64,000 nt of DNA from Zygnema cylindricum (GCA_037447655.1 JBBHKE010002230.1:1-64000); one strand, 5' to 3'; numbered from the stretch's first letter, positions 33,590 to 45,949 are shown. Notes: generated by a model from the sequence alone, not told the origin. Numbers and translations: made by a program.

Positions 33590-36500
33590 AAGGTGAAGCA
33601 GGCTAGATTGTAGATTCAGGTGCCTCTATGCACATGTGTAAGGATAAGCACCTGTTCACTAGGATAAGAAAGATTCCCACCGTAGAGATACAGTACGGGG
33701 ATGGGAGGATAATCACTACTACTCTTGTAGGATCGGTAGATCTGAAAGTGTTAGTAGAACAAAAGACATCTATAGTAACATTCTCCGATGTATTGTTTAT
33801 TCTGGAGCTGAACAAAAACTTCATCTCTACATCTGTATTGGATGATAAGGGTTTTTTTACTAGCAATAGGGAAGGAGTCTTTACTGCTTGTTTTGAGAAG
33901 GATGTCTATTTCATTGCTGAGAAAGGTAGCCAAGGGATGTTTAGGCTGATTTTAAGTAATGAAACAAAGAAACTTTATTATGTTGGTGTTCATGATATTA
34001 TGATGTGGCATAAAAGGCTTGGGCATGTGAATCTAGATAAGTTAAGAGAGATGAAAAAGATGGGAGTGGTGGAAGGGATTCAATTTAGTGAGAGTGATAA
34101 TATAAGTGATTGTAGTGGATGTGCTCAAGGTAAAGCCCACATATTACCCTTTCCCAAAACAACCACTTATAAGGGAGAAAAAATTATAGACTTAGTACAC
34201 ACAAATATTTGGGGACCGGCTAAAGTGCCCTCACCGGGGGGGGAAGAGATTTAAGATGACAATCAGTGATGATTGGTCTCCGTATTCCAAGGTGAATTTT
34301 TTGAAAAACAAGTCAGAGTCTCAGGATTGTTTTAGACAATACAAAGCATGGAGCGAAAAACTCCATGAAACTCAAATCAAGAGAGTAAGGAGTGACAATG
34401 GTGGAGAGTACTTCTAACCAGTTTGAGAATTTTCTGAGGGAAGAAGGAGTCCAGCACCAAAAGACAGTTCTAGAAAACCGAGAACAAAATAGGGTAGCTG
34501 AAAGTTTAAATAGGACACTGAGTGATAGTGCTAGAAGTATGCTGTCGGACAAGAAGTAGGAAAAAGGTTTTGGGCCGAAGCAATAAACTGTGCTAATTAC
34601 CTCAAAAATAATGTTCTTACTTCAGCTATAAAAGATCAAACACCTTATGAGAGATGGACAGGTCGGAAACCAGACATATCTTACTTAAAGGTTTTCGGCA
34701 GTCAAGTATTCAGTCTAGATACAGATCGATCTAATTGGAAGCTAGATCCTAAAGGAAAACCGGGATACTTATTAGGATATAATGAGGATGTTAAAGAATA
34801 TAGAGTTTATGATCTAAAAAGGGAAGATATAATCTTAGTAAAGCATCTAGTAGTTATAGATGAAGGAAAGTCCGTGGATCCCTTCAAGTATACAAAGTCA
34901 ATAAAAATCAGATTTGAGTCAGAATATTTTGATGACTTTGAACTTCCTAACTATCCAGGTTTTAGAGAAGATGACATTCTTGCAGGTGCAAATCTGACCG
35001 AAAAGAACTCGGCTGTGGAAACTCCAGTGACAACTCTACCCGAAGCGGAAGACGTGGTGGAAACTGATTCGGAATCAAGGGACAGGGGAGAAGCCGAGAT
35101 TGTTCGAAAGAACCCACGAGAACCATCTATTCCAGCCACCAATTTTGAGAGGGGAAGGAGAATTTGCAAAATATTGCAAGAAAAACAGGTTAATAACAAG
35201 GTAACAAAACTATCTCATCAAGATGAACCTTAGACTTATAGAGAGGCGATGACTTGCCCAGAAAGAAACCGGTGGAAGACAACCATCAATGAGGAGATGG
35301 CCTCAATTATGGCAGCCGATACTTGGGGGGTGGTGGATTGTCCACCTAACCGAAACCAATCGGTTGTAAATGGGTTTTCAAATTAAAGCTAAACCTAAAT
35401 AACACAATTGAGCGTTATAAGACCCGATTAGTGGCAAAGGGATATACACAAAAGGAGGGAATTGACTACGACGAAACCTTTTCCCCGGTCGTCAGATTTC
35501 CCTCCGTCCGCATACTTCTCAGTCTGGCAGCGAGAGACATCGAGGTGCACCAGATGGAGATCAAGACAGCCTTTTTCATAGAGAATTGGAAGAGGAGATC
35601 TTCATGCGACAACCCAAAGGATTTGTGGATAAAGGAGAGGAGAGTAAGGTATACAGGCTGATTAAATCTCTTGATGGTTTGAAACAGGCGCCTCGACAAT
35701 GGAATAAGAAGCTTGATGAGTTTCTTACCGGTCTGGGATATATCCGGATCAGCTCAGATCACTGAATCTATGTTTTTGAAGATGAGGAAGGTGATATATT
35801 AATTGCAATTTATGTTGATGATTTGCTTGTTTTAAGTAAATCAATGGAAAAAATTAATAAACTGAAAACCGATCTTAAGGGGAGATTTGAAATGAAGGAT
35901 ATAGGGGAAGAAAAATATATTTTGGGAATTCAAGTAGTAAGAGACCGAAAAAGAAAGATTATTAGATTGACTCAAAAAGAAGCAATAGGGAACATGCTTG
36001 AAAAATTTCAGATGGATAAAGCTAATAGTTGTACAACTCCAATAGAGTTAAAGAAGGGAAGTGAGGGGAGTGAGGAAGAAGGAGTCATAGTCTAAGACGA
36101 GAAATTATCTCCTGAAGAACAGAAGTTCATGCAGACAATTCCTTACAGGCAAGAAGTGGGAAGTCTAATCTATTTTATGAATTGTACCCGACCAGATTTA
36201 GCTGCAACTGTAGGAGTGCTGAGTAGAAGTCTAAATGCTCCCACTAAGAGGGATAAGGAGGCAGCTAAGAGATTCTTAGAAATTTGATAGGAACTAGGGA
36301 TATATGGTTGCATTTGGGTGGGGAGAATACTGACATCACCACTTGGAGTGATGCCAGTTATGGTGATGCTCCGATGAGGAGATGCACTTATGGATATGTA
36401 TTATATGTGGGTGATGGGGCTTGCTGTTGGAGTAGCAAACAACAAAAGGTTATTGCTCAGTCCACCATGGAGGCTGAGTATATGGCATCTTGCTCTGCTG

Positions 36501-36806
36501 TAAAAGACTTGATGTGGGTTAAGTCTTTGCTTGGTGAGCTCGGTCACCTTAAGAGTGGTGTGCATAATTTTTTTTTGTGATAATCACGCAGCAATCGCCA
36601 TTTCTGCCAATCCTAAACATCATTTTAAAGCTAAACACAGGAATATTAGACTCACCTTTGTTAGAAAGAAAGTAGAAAACAAAATAATCAGTTTAGAGTA
36701 CCGACCAGATAGCGAGATGGTAGCAGATATGATAAATAAACCTCTGCCTTCCCCTAAGCTAATTTTATGCAGGAAGAAGTGTGGTCTAAAATTAAAGATT
36801 GACTAG
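33590..36806 (+). pseudogene. pol: Copia-1 pol (protease, integrase, RT, RNase H)
   Basis: Protease motif VDSGAS at 33610-33627, preceded by TAG (33604) where Copia-2 has Trp. The integrase zinc region WHKRLGH ... CSGCAQGK is at about 34005-34140. The first catalytic Asp of the integrase is Asn here (34204-34206, TNIWG instead of TDIWG). The integrase core continues through RSDNGGEY with frameshifts. Reverse transcriptase has the catalytic YVDD at 35811-35822. RNase H runs from about 36310 (WSDASYGDAP) through STMEAEYMA to the stop at 36804. Multiple frameshifts and stops make it non-functional. Confidence 0.9.
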
Positions 36807-36819
36807 AAAATAAGGGGAG

Positions 36820-37883
36820 TGTAGAAATCGATGGTTCATTTTTAAGTATTTTCTAGGTCTAAATAAAAATACAGAAAGAAGCCGAGGCAGTTTATCTCTA
36901 ACTTCTCTCTCCAACTCCCACACTTGTCGCAGTCATTGAGAAATTGGAGTGGAAGCTAGAGCCATGGCTGCCTAGGCTATCCAGAGGTTTACGGGAAGTA
37001 GATTAGTTTATTTACCGATAAGGTTATTTACTAAAAGGATAGATGTCAGAACCAGGATTTGATCCTGGTACCTACGGAATAATAGATAGTCGGTAGCCGG
37101 TAGTCCTAACCGTTAAGTCTAAGACTAATGATACATGGTATTGGGTTTGATAATTATTTAAATATAATTACGTAGGATAATTCATTTAACTGCAACTGTT
37201 TACGGGATACATAGATCTAGTTATGTAAAAGTACGGATTAAGGTACGAACAAGGAACAAGTACCGCGCATTTGTTTCGATAGCGAAACGAATACCGCGCA
37301 GGTATTTATTACGGCTACGATTAAATATGCATTTAATCGGACGGTTGGAATAAATGGCGAGATCGCGGAAGAGGATTTTGGCGGTTTGTGGTCATCGCCA
37401 CATCGGATGACACGTGGCAAAAAGACATTGGATTGCGGCATCTCCGGGGATTAAAGGAGCGAATCCGCATATACCACGTGTCGACATTTAGGCCATGTCA
37501 TACAGTATTCGTACAGAAAGTACACCGACAGCTGTATTTTTGTGTACGGAAGAGTAATATGATTAGTCCGTACATCAGTAGATAGAGTTTGTGAGAGAGA
37601 TAGGACTTAGAAAAAATTGGTAGATAGGACCCTCTCTCACAGAGAGCTTCTATACAAAAGGTCAACTTTGACCCTCTATAACTTACTGCTCAAGGAAGCA
37701 AATTCTGAGATTCTTTTTGCTATTGACTCAGGGGAGTCATACCTTCATAGGGGTGAAGGTGGTCAGAGTTTTTGTTTGCCAGGGTGGCAGTTATTCTTGC
37801 TGAAATACAAAGGGGTCAGGGTTATCTTAGAGGCTTCTGGGAAGGTGTCCTCTCAGAGGATTTATGGAGGTCTCAGAGTTTCA
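36820..37883 (+). repeat. Copia-1 3' LTR
   Basis: 1064 bp, preceded by the polypurine tract AAAATAAGGGGAG (36807-36819), the plus-strand primer site. Ends GAGTTTCA. Confidence 0.93.
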
Positions 37884-39399
37884 CATACCTCTAGTGGTCT
37901 GGCCATTTGGCAACCGGAATATAATGTTCGGTTCGAGGCATGAAACAGTCCATTTCCTCCCCTCCAGTGGGAGGAGGAAAATACCAATCGGGATGCTCAA
38001 CCGGGTATGGGGGTTGAGGATTTGGAGGAGCCATTACAATGGCTCTCTCCCTATTCGGTGTGGGAGGCGCTCCGAACACGTCGTTGTCATCATCAAATTC
38101 CTCCTCACGTTGTTTTTCTTCACTATCTGGGGTTTTTTTGTCCTCGGTGGTGGGATCATCCTCGTTTTTCCACACTAGGATATCGGTGGGTTCCAAAATT
38201 TTGGGTTCGGGCTTGTCTTCTAGCGGTTCTTCACCATCCTCGATGCTCTCGTCACTGTCCGATGACAAGGGGACGTATAATTCGTCATTGTCATCTTTCA
38301 CTTTACGCTTACTCTTTGCTATCTCATTTTTCCTACCTATCTTTCTTCGTGTGTCAATCCCCCCACCTTTCTCGACGGTCGCCTCTCCCCCCACTCCTTT
38401 CTCCTCCACGGTCTCACAAAACCCTATTTTTTTTTATTATCCTTGTTTTTGTACCTAATCTTCCCCTAACCTTACTCGACCCACCCTCTTCAACCATCGC
38501 CTCCTTTCCCTTTCTTTCCTTCCCACTTCTATCTTCCCCTCCCTCTCCTCACTCAACAAATTCTCTTCCCTAAAACCCTCACCATTTTCCTCCTCGACGC
38601 CCTCATCAAGAAGTATTAATTTTATTTTTATTTTTTTACATTTTATCTCTACCTTTTCTCGTGCCTCACTTCCCTCACCCTCTTCTACCGTCGCCTCTAT
38701 CTCCCCCCCGTCTACACCCATTACCGTCTTTCCACCCTCCTCCTGTAATGGAAATTTTTCTCCCATAATCATCTCACTTTCTACCGCCTCCCCCCTCATC
38801 ACATTTACCGATTCACCCCTTTCCTCCCTTCCCTCCTCCGGTAAAATCCCCTCCTTTGCTACCTCATCCAAATTGGTCTCTTCCCTTCCTCCCCCAACCG
38901 GTGTCAATCCTTCCACCTCTACCTCTTCTCTCACCTCCCTTTCATGCTCCCTCCCCTCCGGCGGCACCCTTCCCTCCTCTGGTAAAATCCCATCCTTTGC
39001 TAACTCATCCAAATTTGACTCTTCCCTTCCTTCCCCAACCGGTGTCAATCCTTCCACCTCTACTTCTTCTCTCACCTTTCTTTCATGTTCCCTCCCCTCC
39101 GGCGGCTCTCTTTCCTCCTCCGGTAAAATCCCCTCCTTTGCTACCTCATCCAAATTTGACTCTTCCCTTCCTCCCCCAACCGATGTCAATCCTTCCACCT
39201 CTATCTCTTCTCTCACCTCCTTTTCATGCTCCCTCCCCTCCGGCGGCACCCAACCGATTTGTAGCGAAGTGGCCGCCTCCCTTTCTCTCGCTAATTCCTC
39301 CGCGGTACTCCTTTCTCCTATCACGGTTTCCGGGACATCTCTTTCCCTCTCTATCCCCCTTGGTGTTTGCCTTTCCCTCGTGGGGCTTTCTTTTCCCAC
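37884..39399 (-). pseudogene. Unrecognised acidic/proline-rich repeat protein, interrupted by Copia-1
   Basis: Minus-strand coding piece in two open stretches (39399-38455 and 38409-37891) with a break between them. The N-terminal part has three tandem repeats of about 51 residues containing PPEGREHE, VREEVEVEGLTPVG and NLDEVAKEGILPEE. The C-terminal part is acidic (SSDSDESIEDGEEPLED) and then proline-rich (PPNPQPPYPVEHPDWYFPPP). At the Copia-1 junction the frame continues into 30568 through WPDH, TAG, R, YGEQRPL, so the transposon split one gene. Its place between the 40.8-kb exon and the transposase suggests it belongs to the same DNA transposon. No function assigned. Confidence 0.6.
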
Positions 39400-39659
39400 T
39401 CCATCCCTTCGTTCCTCTTTCCTTTGTACTATTGGCCAATGTTATAGACTACGCCGAGGTAATGTAGGGTAGCGACAACGATACGGCAAGACACTACGCT
39501 GTCGCCTATACGACTGGCAGCTGCCCTCCATGTAAATTAGCCACACGTGACAAAAAAATGAAGAAAAAGAGGCGGATACACAAAAGGATGACAGAATATA
39601 GGAGTTTGTCTTAAAAAGGAAAGGTCGTACGTAAAAATAACGCATGAGGTTTTAACGCA

Positions 39660-40260
39660 TTATATGCGTTCGAAATATGCTTACAGGCTGTGTTGTTCAC
39701 GACGGTACCAACTCGTCGCTAACCCAATCAATTTGATCATTCCAACACTGTGACGACAAAAAAAAATTAAGAGTTGTCGCGGTTCACTGCTTAGAAGATT
39801 CCAAGAATGGCAACGACGTGCAAATTACACTCACAGACTGCGTGGTCCGCGACAAAGGAGAGTCGTTGTGTCTCTAATTTTTTTGGATAATCCAACATGG
39901 CGATGACGAAAGTGAATAAAAAATCACGCGCTTTAATGATTCCGCGATTCTAACAATGGGACAAAGACAAAGCCTCGTCGGCCATACAAAGGTTCATACT
40001 TACTGTACTAACTAAAAACAAAAAATTAAAATATGCTCGGTATTGAAGTTTGTCATTTTTATCATTGCCGCGACGACGAATTGTCGTCGCCAGTTTTATT
40101 TCTTCATCCACGTGTCGGCGCTTCAATGTAGCCGCCTGCTAACAATATTAGTATATAAGAACCACAAGCGACGACACGTTGTCGTCGGTGTTTCACTACG
40201 GTGCAGGAGGATCCAACATAACAACATTAAGAAAATGTGGTCAGGGCGTGGAAAAAAGAA
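39660..40260. repeat. Non-coding segment with GCGACGA palindromes
   Basis: Perfect hairpins GCGACGAC/GTCGTCGC at 40070-40090 and CGACGAC/GTCGTCG at 40169-40187, each with a five-base centre. Further ACTCGTCGC and GCGACAA motifs occur at 39705-39870. The same motif marks 26885-27350 and 29519-29955. It lies between two coding pieces of the minus-strand unit and is probably an intron. Confidence 0.7.
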
Positions 40261-40382
40261 ATATAAATTCTAACGAACACATAAAGGTAGAGATAAACAA
40301 AATGCTACATTATAAGCGAATATTAATTTGAGAAACACAATGTCATCAGCCGTAAAAAGTCATATAAGGTAAGAATAAAAAG

Positions 40383-40808
40383 TTAATATTGCTTACTTCT
40401 ATTATATTCGCCCATAAAGTGTTCCAGAAACTTCTTGACGGTTCTCGATATAAGGCACTCCTTTCCGTTTGTATTACAATCTCTAATCATCCAATTGATT
40501 ACACGAACGCGTGCAACCTTTGTCGACACGTGTTGGAGCTTGCGTCTCACCACCGGGCTGATACCGTGGTCCATACGCGGTGAGTTTGGCGGTGAGTTTG
40601 GCGGTGAGTCTGGAGGTGAATTTGGGGGTGAGCCGAAATCGGACTCACCGCCTTCCATGAGGGTGTTGTTATTTTGTGATCCCATCCCTTCACTTGCCTT
40701 TCCTTCCCCCTCTTTCTCGCCCCACTCCATCTCCTCCTCAACCGGAGGTGGGAAAAATACAGCGGGAGCTCTAGCTTTCGCCGCAAAAAAGGTGGTAATG
40801 GGCCACAT
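40383..40808 (-). CDS. First exon of transposon-associated protein, copy 1
   Basis: Open for 141 codons from ATG 40808 (MWPITTFFAAK). Middle repeats read SPPNSPPDSPPNSPP, encoded by a 12-bp tandem repeat. The C-terminal half is basic: RRKLQHVSTKVARVRVINWM ... TVKKFLEHF. A donor-like A|GTAAGC follows NRS near the end, so the real exon probably stops just before the open frame does. The basic domain is shared with 43805-44194, which suggests a DNA-binding N-terminal module. I recognise no named family. Confidence 0.5.
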   Translation of the reverse strand: MWPITTFFAAKARAPAVFFPPPVEEEMEWGEKEGEGKASEGMGSQNNNTLMEGGESDFGSPPNSPPDSPPNSPPNSPRMDHGISPVVRRKLQHVSTKVARVRVINWMIRDCNTNGKECLISRTVKKFLEHFMGEYNRSKQY

Positions 40809-41750
40809 ATTTTCTTAAGATAGTCACGACAACTTGTGAAAGATAAATATGAAGCAACAAAAATAAAATGCAACAACGAAGGTAGATGCAAAGGGAGGAA
40901 AACAGTGCCATTGTTGGAGTTAACGACGAGTATATATAGGAGGGTAAGGGAATCTTTTGTGAAAAAAAGGAGAGAAATGCTTGGTAAAAATTTGAACATT
41001 CAAAAATTTTCAATCAAATATTTTTTTTGAAAGTCAAATATTTCCATTTGAAAAACAATACGGTGAGAGAGGGAAAGTTTTAAAATTTGCGTCAGTTTTC
41101 AACGTGAGAGTGTGCACGTGGTTGACAATGGACGTTTTTCATGAAAAAGGCGTGAGAAAACATAGCAGCTCATTGAATGTACGGATCTTTCTTGGAAAGG
41201 CAGCGGGTAAAACAGGCGTGTTTTGATGCATCTTAAAACTAGCCATAATGTTTGCGTGGATAAAAAATACGACACGTGTAATCTTAGGCGACCTATCAAT
41301 TGACGTGAATTATTATTTGGTTGGTCAGTACGTACTTTTTGGTTCATTTTAGTGTCATCCTTTACTCTAATAGGGAACAACGTTGACGTTAATACAGGTG
41401 AGACTTTTGAAAGACAAACGAGGTAACACCCTTATTACAATTAAGACACATATTAGCATACTTAACTCTAATAAAACCACCCCAAAGGCACTTTATTAGA
41501 ATACATGAGATACGGACAAACGAAACTACGGCCATACGTCCTAGTTACATGTAGAAACGGCGTGGCATGTTAACCCTTTCCTTAAACGTCAAAAAAAAAT
41601 AAAAAAATTAAACTTTACGTTACGCGGTATAGCGTTAACACGTAACCGTCATGAAATTGTCTAGTCGATTCAGATAGTCGATTTGGCGCCGTGGTACAAT
41701 TTTTAAAATTGTGTACGATCACATATATTAATTTGTAAAATCGTACGAAG
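40809..41750. other. No gene recognised between divergent first exons (left part)
   Basis: AT-rich. May include the promoter of the minus-strand exon at 40808; no clear core element was identified. Confidence 0.35.
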
Positions 41751-41764
41751 AATATTCTATTTTT

Positions 41765-41908
41765 GCTGTCCCCAAATTAGCGTTAACGCCGAAATTAGAA
41801 TAAAGTTTTTTTTTTTTTTTTTTTCAAATTATTAATTAGCGTCAATGACGGTATATTTACTTCCACACTATTTAAACTTTGACACTAATAACGATGCGCG
41901 GTGTAGTG
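41765..41908. mobile_element. Small TIR-type element fragment
   Basis: Begins CCAAATTAGCGTTAACG and ends CACTAATAACGATGCGCGGT before GTAG, the same terminus as at 107-131. A run of about 22 T lies inside. Confidence 0.45.
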
Positions 41909-42184
41909 AACTTTAGAACCGCATATAGGCGGCGCAGTAAACTAGAGAACGACATATAGTGTTTCCTTACATTTTATGCAATGTTGGGATGTTACGATAA
42001 TTGTATTCCTTTCTTTGGCAGTTTTTAGTTTGTGGCCGGTTTGCTGAATCTGTAATCTATTTTTTTTTATTTTCCCGTGGTTCATTCACGGTAGAAATTT
42101 TGTTTGGTTGCCCTTCCGCGTTTTTTTTTTTTCTAGTTTTTTTTCCCAAGGAATATCATCATATGCCTTGTCAGTTCGCTAAAA

Positions 42185-42355
42185 AATTTTGTCCGGCGGC
42201 GTGCGCTGTACTTTTATCTTACGTGAGATTTGGACGTTCGTTCAGGAGTGTGCATGACACACCCACATACAGTATGGCTACGCTGCGCGAGTTTTGTGCA
42301 AAGTTTTGTGCACCTACTAAAGGCCTACCATAAAATAGCCTACTTTTGAACTATG
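42185..42355 (-). mobile_element. Partial family C MITE end
   Basis: Ends CCTACTTTTGAACTATG and contains GCGCGAGTTTTGTGCAAAGT, matching inverted sequence at 5069-5160. No second terminus found nearby. Confidence 0.6.
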
Positions 42356-42714
42356 CCGAAAATAAAATATAGGAAAGTATTTGACAGCCAAATGTACGAC
42401 ACTCTCTTTCCACTTCTGTAAGAAAAGGTCACGTGGCACTTCTGGAACCGCTCGCCTGTTATGTACTTCGAGAGAATCTAATAGTTTGTCTGACGGACCG
42501 TATCCGCTAAATTCTGCGAGATTCTGTATGCACGAAATAAAAAAAATGTTTTTGACATTTGTACATACGGTTAACGGGTTAAGTATAGCCGACTAGTATT
42601 TTGTCGTTTCTTTTCAATGTGTACCTTTTGTTTTACGTGTACCGTATTGTTATCGTAATCAAACGGTTGTCGTTCGCAAACATCCGTAACTGTACTGCCA
42701 AATCTCCACGCTAA

Positions 42715-43370
42715 ATGCAGTACACCGCGAATCGTAATTAGAGAAATAAAAAAATTAGAGTAAAAAAAGTAAAAATAATAATTAGAGTTATTTACTCTAA
42801 TTTGTGTGATATAACCTTTTCAACTATGAAGTTTACTCTAATTTATTTAAGTACTCTATATTGGGTTATGTCGAAGATAATTATCCACGCTATATTTTTA
42901 AACACTAAATTTTGTAGACGTACAAAAATTGTCAGTCCGTATATTTTGACGTCATTATGACGTTGGTACTATTGTCACGCTGAATGTTAGTTACGTCGAG
43001 ACCACCGTCAAACGTTACCTGTAAATAATGCGTTGTTACATAATTCAAAGTCAACATTTATGAAAGGTTGAATTACGCTTATATTTTTAATGTAAACGAC
43101 ACTTTTCGTTACGTTGCTTGATTTTCGTACGAAAAAGGTACTTTTGAACTCTAATAACGTCGCACTTTGTTGGTTTTATTAGAGTCATTTTACGTTAATA
43201 AGGTGTCTTAACTCTAATAAAGTCGCGTTCAAGTGAGGAAGTTCGAAAATGAACACCTAATATAGTGAAATTTAACTCTAATTGGGTCGCAATTTGAAGA
43301 TATCCTAACGAATTGACGTAGCGCGGCATATTATTGGACAATCACAATTACACGTGGCCAATTTATTGAC
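42715..43370. repeat. Repeats of the ACTCTAATT motif
   Basis: CAGTACACCGCGAATCGTAATTAGAG at the left resembles the TA-flanked MITE terminus. ACTCTAATT/AATTAGAGT recurs many times to about 43300, including TTAACTCTAATAAAGTCGC and TTAACTCTAATTGGGTCGC. No coding frame. Confidence 0.4.
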
Positions 43371-43804
43371 CATAGAAACGTCATGTGTGCAAAACAACGA
43401 TATTACACAAACTGTCTGTCCTTTTGGTCTCTTTTGTAAGAGACATCCGTACATCCAATAAGCTGCATCGTTTTTCGCAGCTCTTTCGTATAATTTTTGG
43501 GCGGCAATTTTTACAAATTCCAGTTTCGTTTTTGAGTTTTTTAAAAAGGTGGGATTTCAAATTTACAACCAAATATTAAAATTTAAATTTTGAACCCATC
43601 CTCTTTTCACAATGGATTCCCTCGTTTTTTTGACCTCCCACTTCTATAATTTTCCCATATATATTGTACGTTCAGACGGACAATGGCATTATCGATTTAG
43701 ATTTTTTATTTGCGCTTTCTCTTACATCCGACTCTCATTGTTGCCTAATCTTTCCCTCTATAAAGAGTCGCTTAATCTTCGGAGATATGTCGAGATTTTC
43801 AAGA

Positions 43805-44194
43805 ATGTGGGGTAACTACGCGTCGGGATAAAACGACATATCTCCTATCCCTGCACTGGTTGTTGAAGAGGTGATCGGAGAGATGCACAGTGTGGGATCC
43901 CAAATGGCGAGTGGTGCAACCGAATTACCACGTGTGGAGCCTCTCGCGGAAGAAGCTTTGAGTGGAGAAGACCACACCACGGGCAAAGATTTGGGGAGTC
44001 ACAGTATAGCTGTTGACCCGCAGCAATCGAGACGGAAAAAACAACATGTTACAACCAAAAGGGATCGTTTGCGGATAATCATCTCGATGATCGCTGAGGA
44101 GCGGGCGAACGGATACCGAAAGCTCATCCCCAAAACTATCAAGAAGTTTCTCGAACAGTTTTCACGAAGCAATGGATGTAGTAAGTTTCCCTAA
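43805..44194 (+). pseudogene. First exon of transposon-associated protein, copy 2
   Basis: ATG 43805 reads MWGNYASG, then TAA at 43829, then open through SRRKKQHVTTKRDRLRIIIS and IKKFLEQF. The basic domain aligns with 40808-40383 (QHVxTK ... KKFLExF) and a GTAAGT donor (near 44180) follows at the equivalent position. The next exons are absent: a TCTA-type satellite starts about 100 bp on. So this is a truncated second copy, facing away from the first. Confidence 0.55.
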
Positions 44195-44284
44195 AACTCT
44201 TCTCCCCCTTTACCTCATCAACCCACCTCTCGAGTATTACTATTTTTTTGGTGGTTTCGAGGATTTAAAATCTGTTACACTCTC

Positions 44285-44635
44285 ATTTTTTCTATCTAAT
44301 TATGTATTTAATCTAATTATCTGCCTATTCAAGTTATCTCTAATCTAATTATCTATGTAATCTAATTATCTATCTAATCTAATTACCTGTCTAACTGTCG
44401 ATATATTTGTCTAATTATATGTCTATCGATCTATCTATCTATCTATCTGTCTATCTGTGTCTATCTAATTATCTAACTATCTAATTATCTATCTAATTAT
44501 CTATCTAATCTAATTATCCATCTAAACTATTTATCTATCTAATCTAATTATCTATCTAGTTTAATTACCTATCTAATCTTATTCACTATCTAATCTAATT
44601 CACTATCTTATCTAATTCACTATCTTATCTAATTA
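44285..44635 (+). repeat. CTAATCTAATTATCTAT satellite, block 1
   Basis: Short degenerate units of TCTAATTATC and CTATCTAATC. Related to the larger block at 45950-47360. Confidence 0.9.
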
Positions 44636-44639
44636 TTGT

Positions 44640-45930
44640 TGTTTTTGAAATGTTAGTTTCGTGCGTACGACACACTTTGTGCGCACGCAACGTTTCGTGC
44701 ATAATTTTTTAAATGAATTTAATGTTGTTGTGCGATTGGATTTTCGGGTTGGGGGGAGAAGTAAAATTAATTGAAGTTCGACGTACGAAATAAGAATTTG
44801 AGTGACACGACCCAACGCACGTAATTTATGGAATGCGTTGGAGAAATGGACGGCGGATCACGAAGCGATCCGACGTAAGATATTTGAAGAGGTTGAAAGG
44901 GTACGTCGTACGTACAAAACATAATGCGATGGTGGCATTTATGGAAATGGACGCGACGGTACAAAGAATCTTATTTGACAAGTGTACTTTAAATTGGTGA
45001 AATTTATGGCGAAGTACGTAATTGCGGTATGGACAAATTTGGATGGTTTGACGTCGTTTCGTCAAGTGGAATTTGGGACCACGTGGCGTGACATCGAGGG
45101 GGCCGAATAAAAGCTACGGACGGCGGACAAAGGCAGCCGTAATTTTTCATGGAGCGGGGACGCGAAATCGCATCAAATCACAAGATGTACATTTTGGACG
45201 TCCCGGATTGTTTGACGAAATTTGAGGAGTTTCGTTGAGTGACTCAGCATACGATTTTGTGAGATTGTGTGTACTTGTAAATATTTGTAACAACAGTGGT
45301 TTGTCTTTTTGTGTATTAGTTCATAGTGTAGACTTATTTATTCTGACATACTTTGAATTATTGGGGTATACTCACATTAATTTAAGTAGATGATAGATTA
45401 CGTACGGCTAGTATTCCTCCGTACATTTAGTAGTGAACCTGAGTTTAAACTTGTAGGACTTAGTTTATTTAAGTATCACAGTTAAGTTTATCAAAGCCAT
45501 GACAAACTGCTTTTCTGCAACTTTGACCTGATGGTGTGATCACCCTGATTGATATTTTTGTATGAATTTTTGTAGAGATATTATTTGACCTACAAAATAT
45601 ATGTGTGTAAAGTTTCATTCTGTTTTGTCAATTCTGTAGATTTCTGTGGGAAGTCTACTTGGTTAGTTTGAGAAGTTGTCAGCTGTTTTTGGGAAACTTT
45701 GGAGCTTATACTTCATTCCTTGGTGGATTTGTAACTTTGGGGAGTTTACATTTCTATGACATCATATATTTCGCAGTTTGAGTGATTTGCTTCTTGGGAG
45801 TAATGTGCTTGGGTGATTTTGTTTACTGTGGAGTAATCTGTGCTGTGTGAAACACAACTGTTTTGGGATAGTCTGTGGGTGTCTTCCGTGAGTAATCCAT
45901 GGCTCAAATAGGATATGGACAACAATTATC
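44640..45930 (+). mobile_element. Copia leader remnant between satellite blocks
   Basis: From about 45240 the order of blocks resembles the Copia-1 leader: GTAAATATTTG, a TGACATACTT block, CCTCCGTACA and GTAGGACTTAGT. It ends near ATGGCTCAAATAGGATATGG, a possible gag start, and then the satellite resumes. Weak overall similarity, so identification is tentative. Confidence 0.4.
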
Positions 45931-45949
45931 TGTCAAATTATTTGTCCAA

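Larger units (their letters stand above)
30569..37883 (+). mobile_element. Copia-1, Ty1/Copia LTR retrotransposon (degenerate)
   Basis: 5' LTR 30569-31630 and 3' LTR 36820-37883, both TG...CA. Flanking 5 bp are CATAG (30564-30568) and CATAC (37884-37888), a target duplication with one difference. The internal order is gag, protease, integrase, reverse transcriptase, RNase H, which defines Copia. It inserted antisense into the transposon-associated gene. Frames are broken by several stops and frameshifts. Confidence 0.95.

Noticed and set aside
38856-39472. Plus-strand proline/serine-rich frames of about 200 codons
   Set aside because: Complement of the three 51-residue repeats of the minus-strand acidic protein; the minus frame continues across the Copia-1 site.
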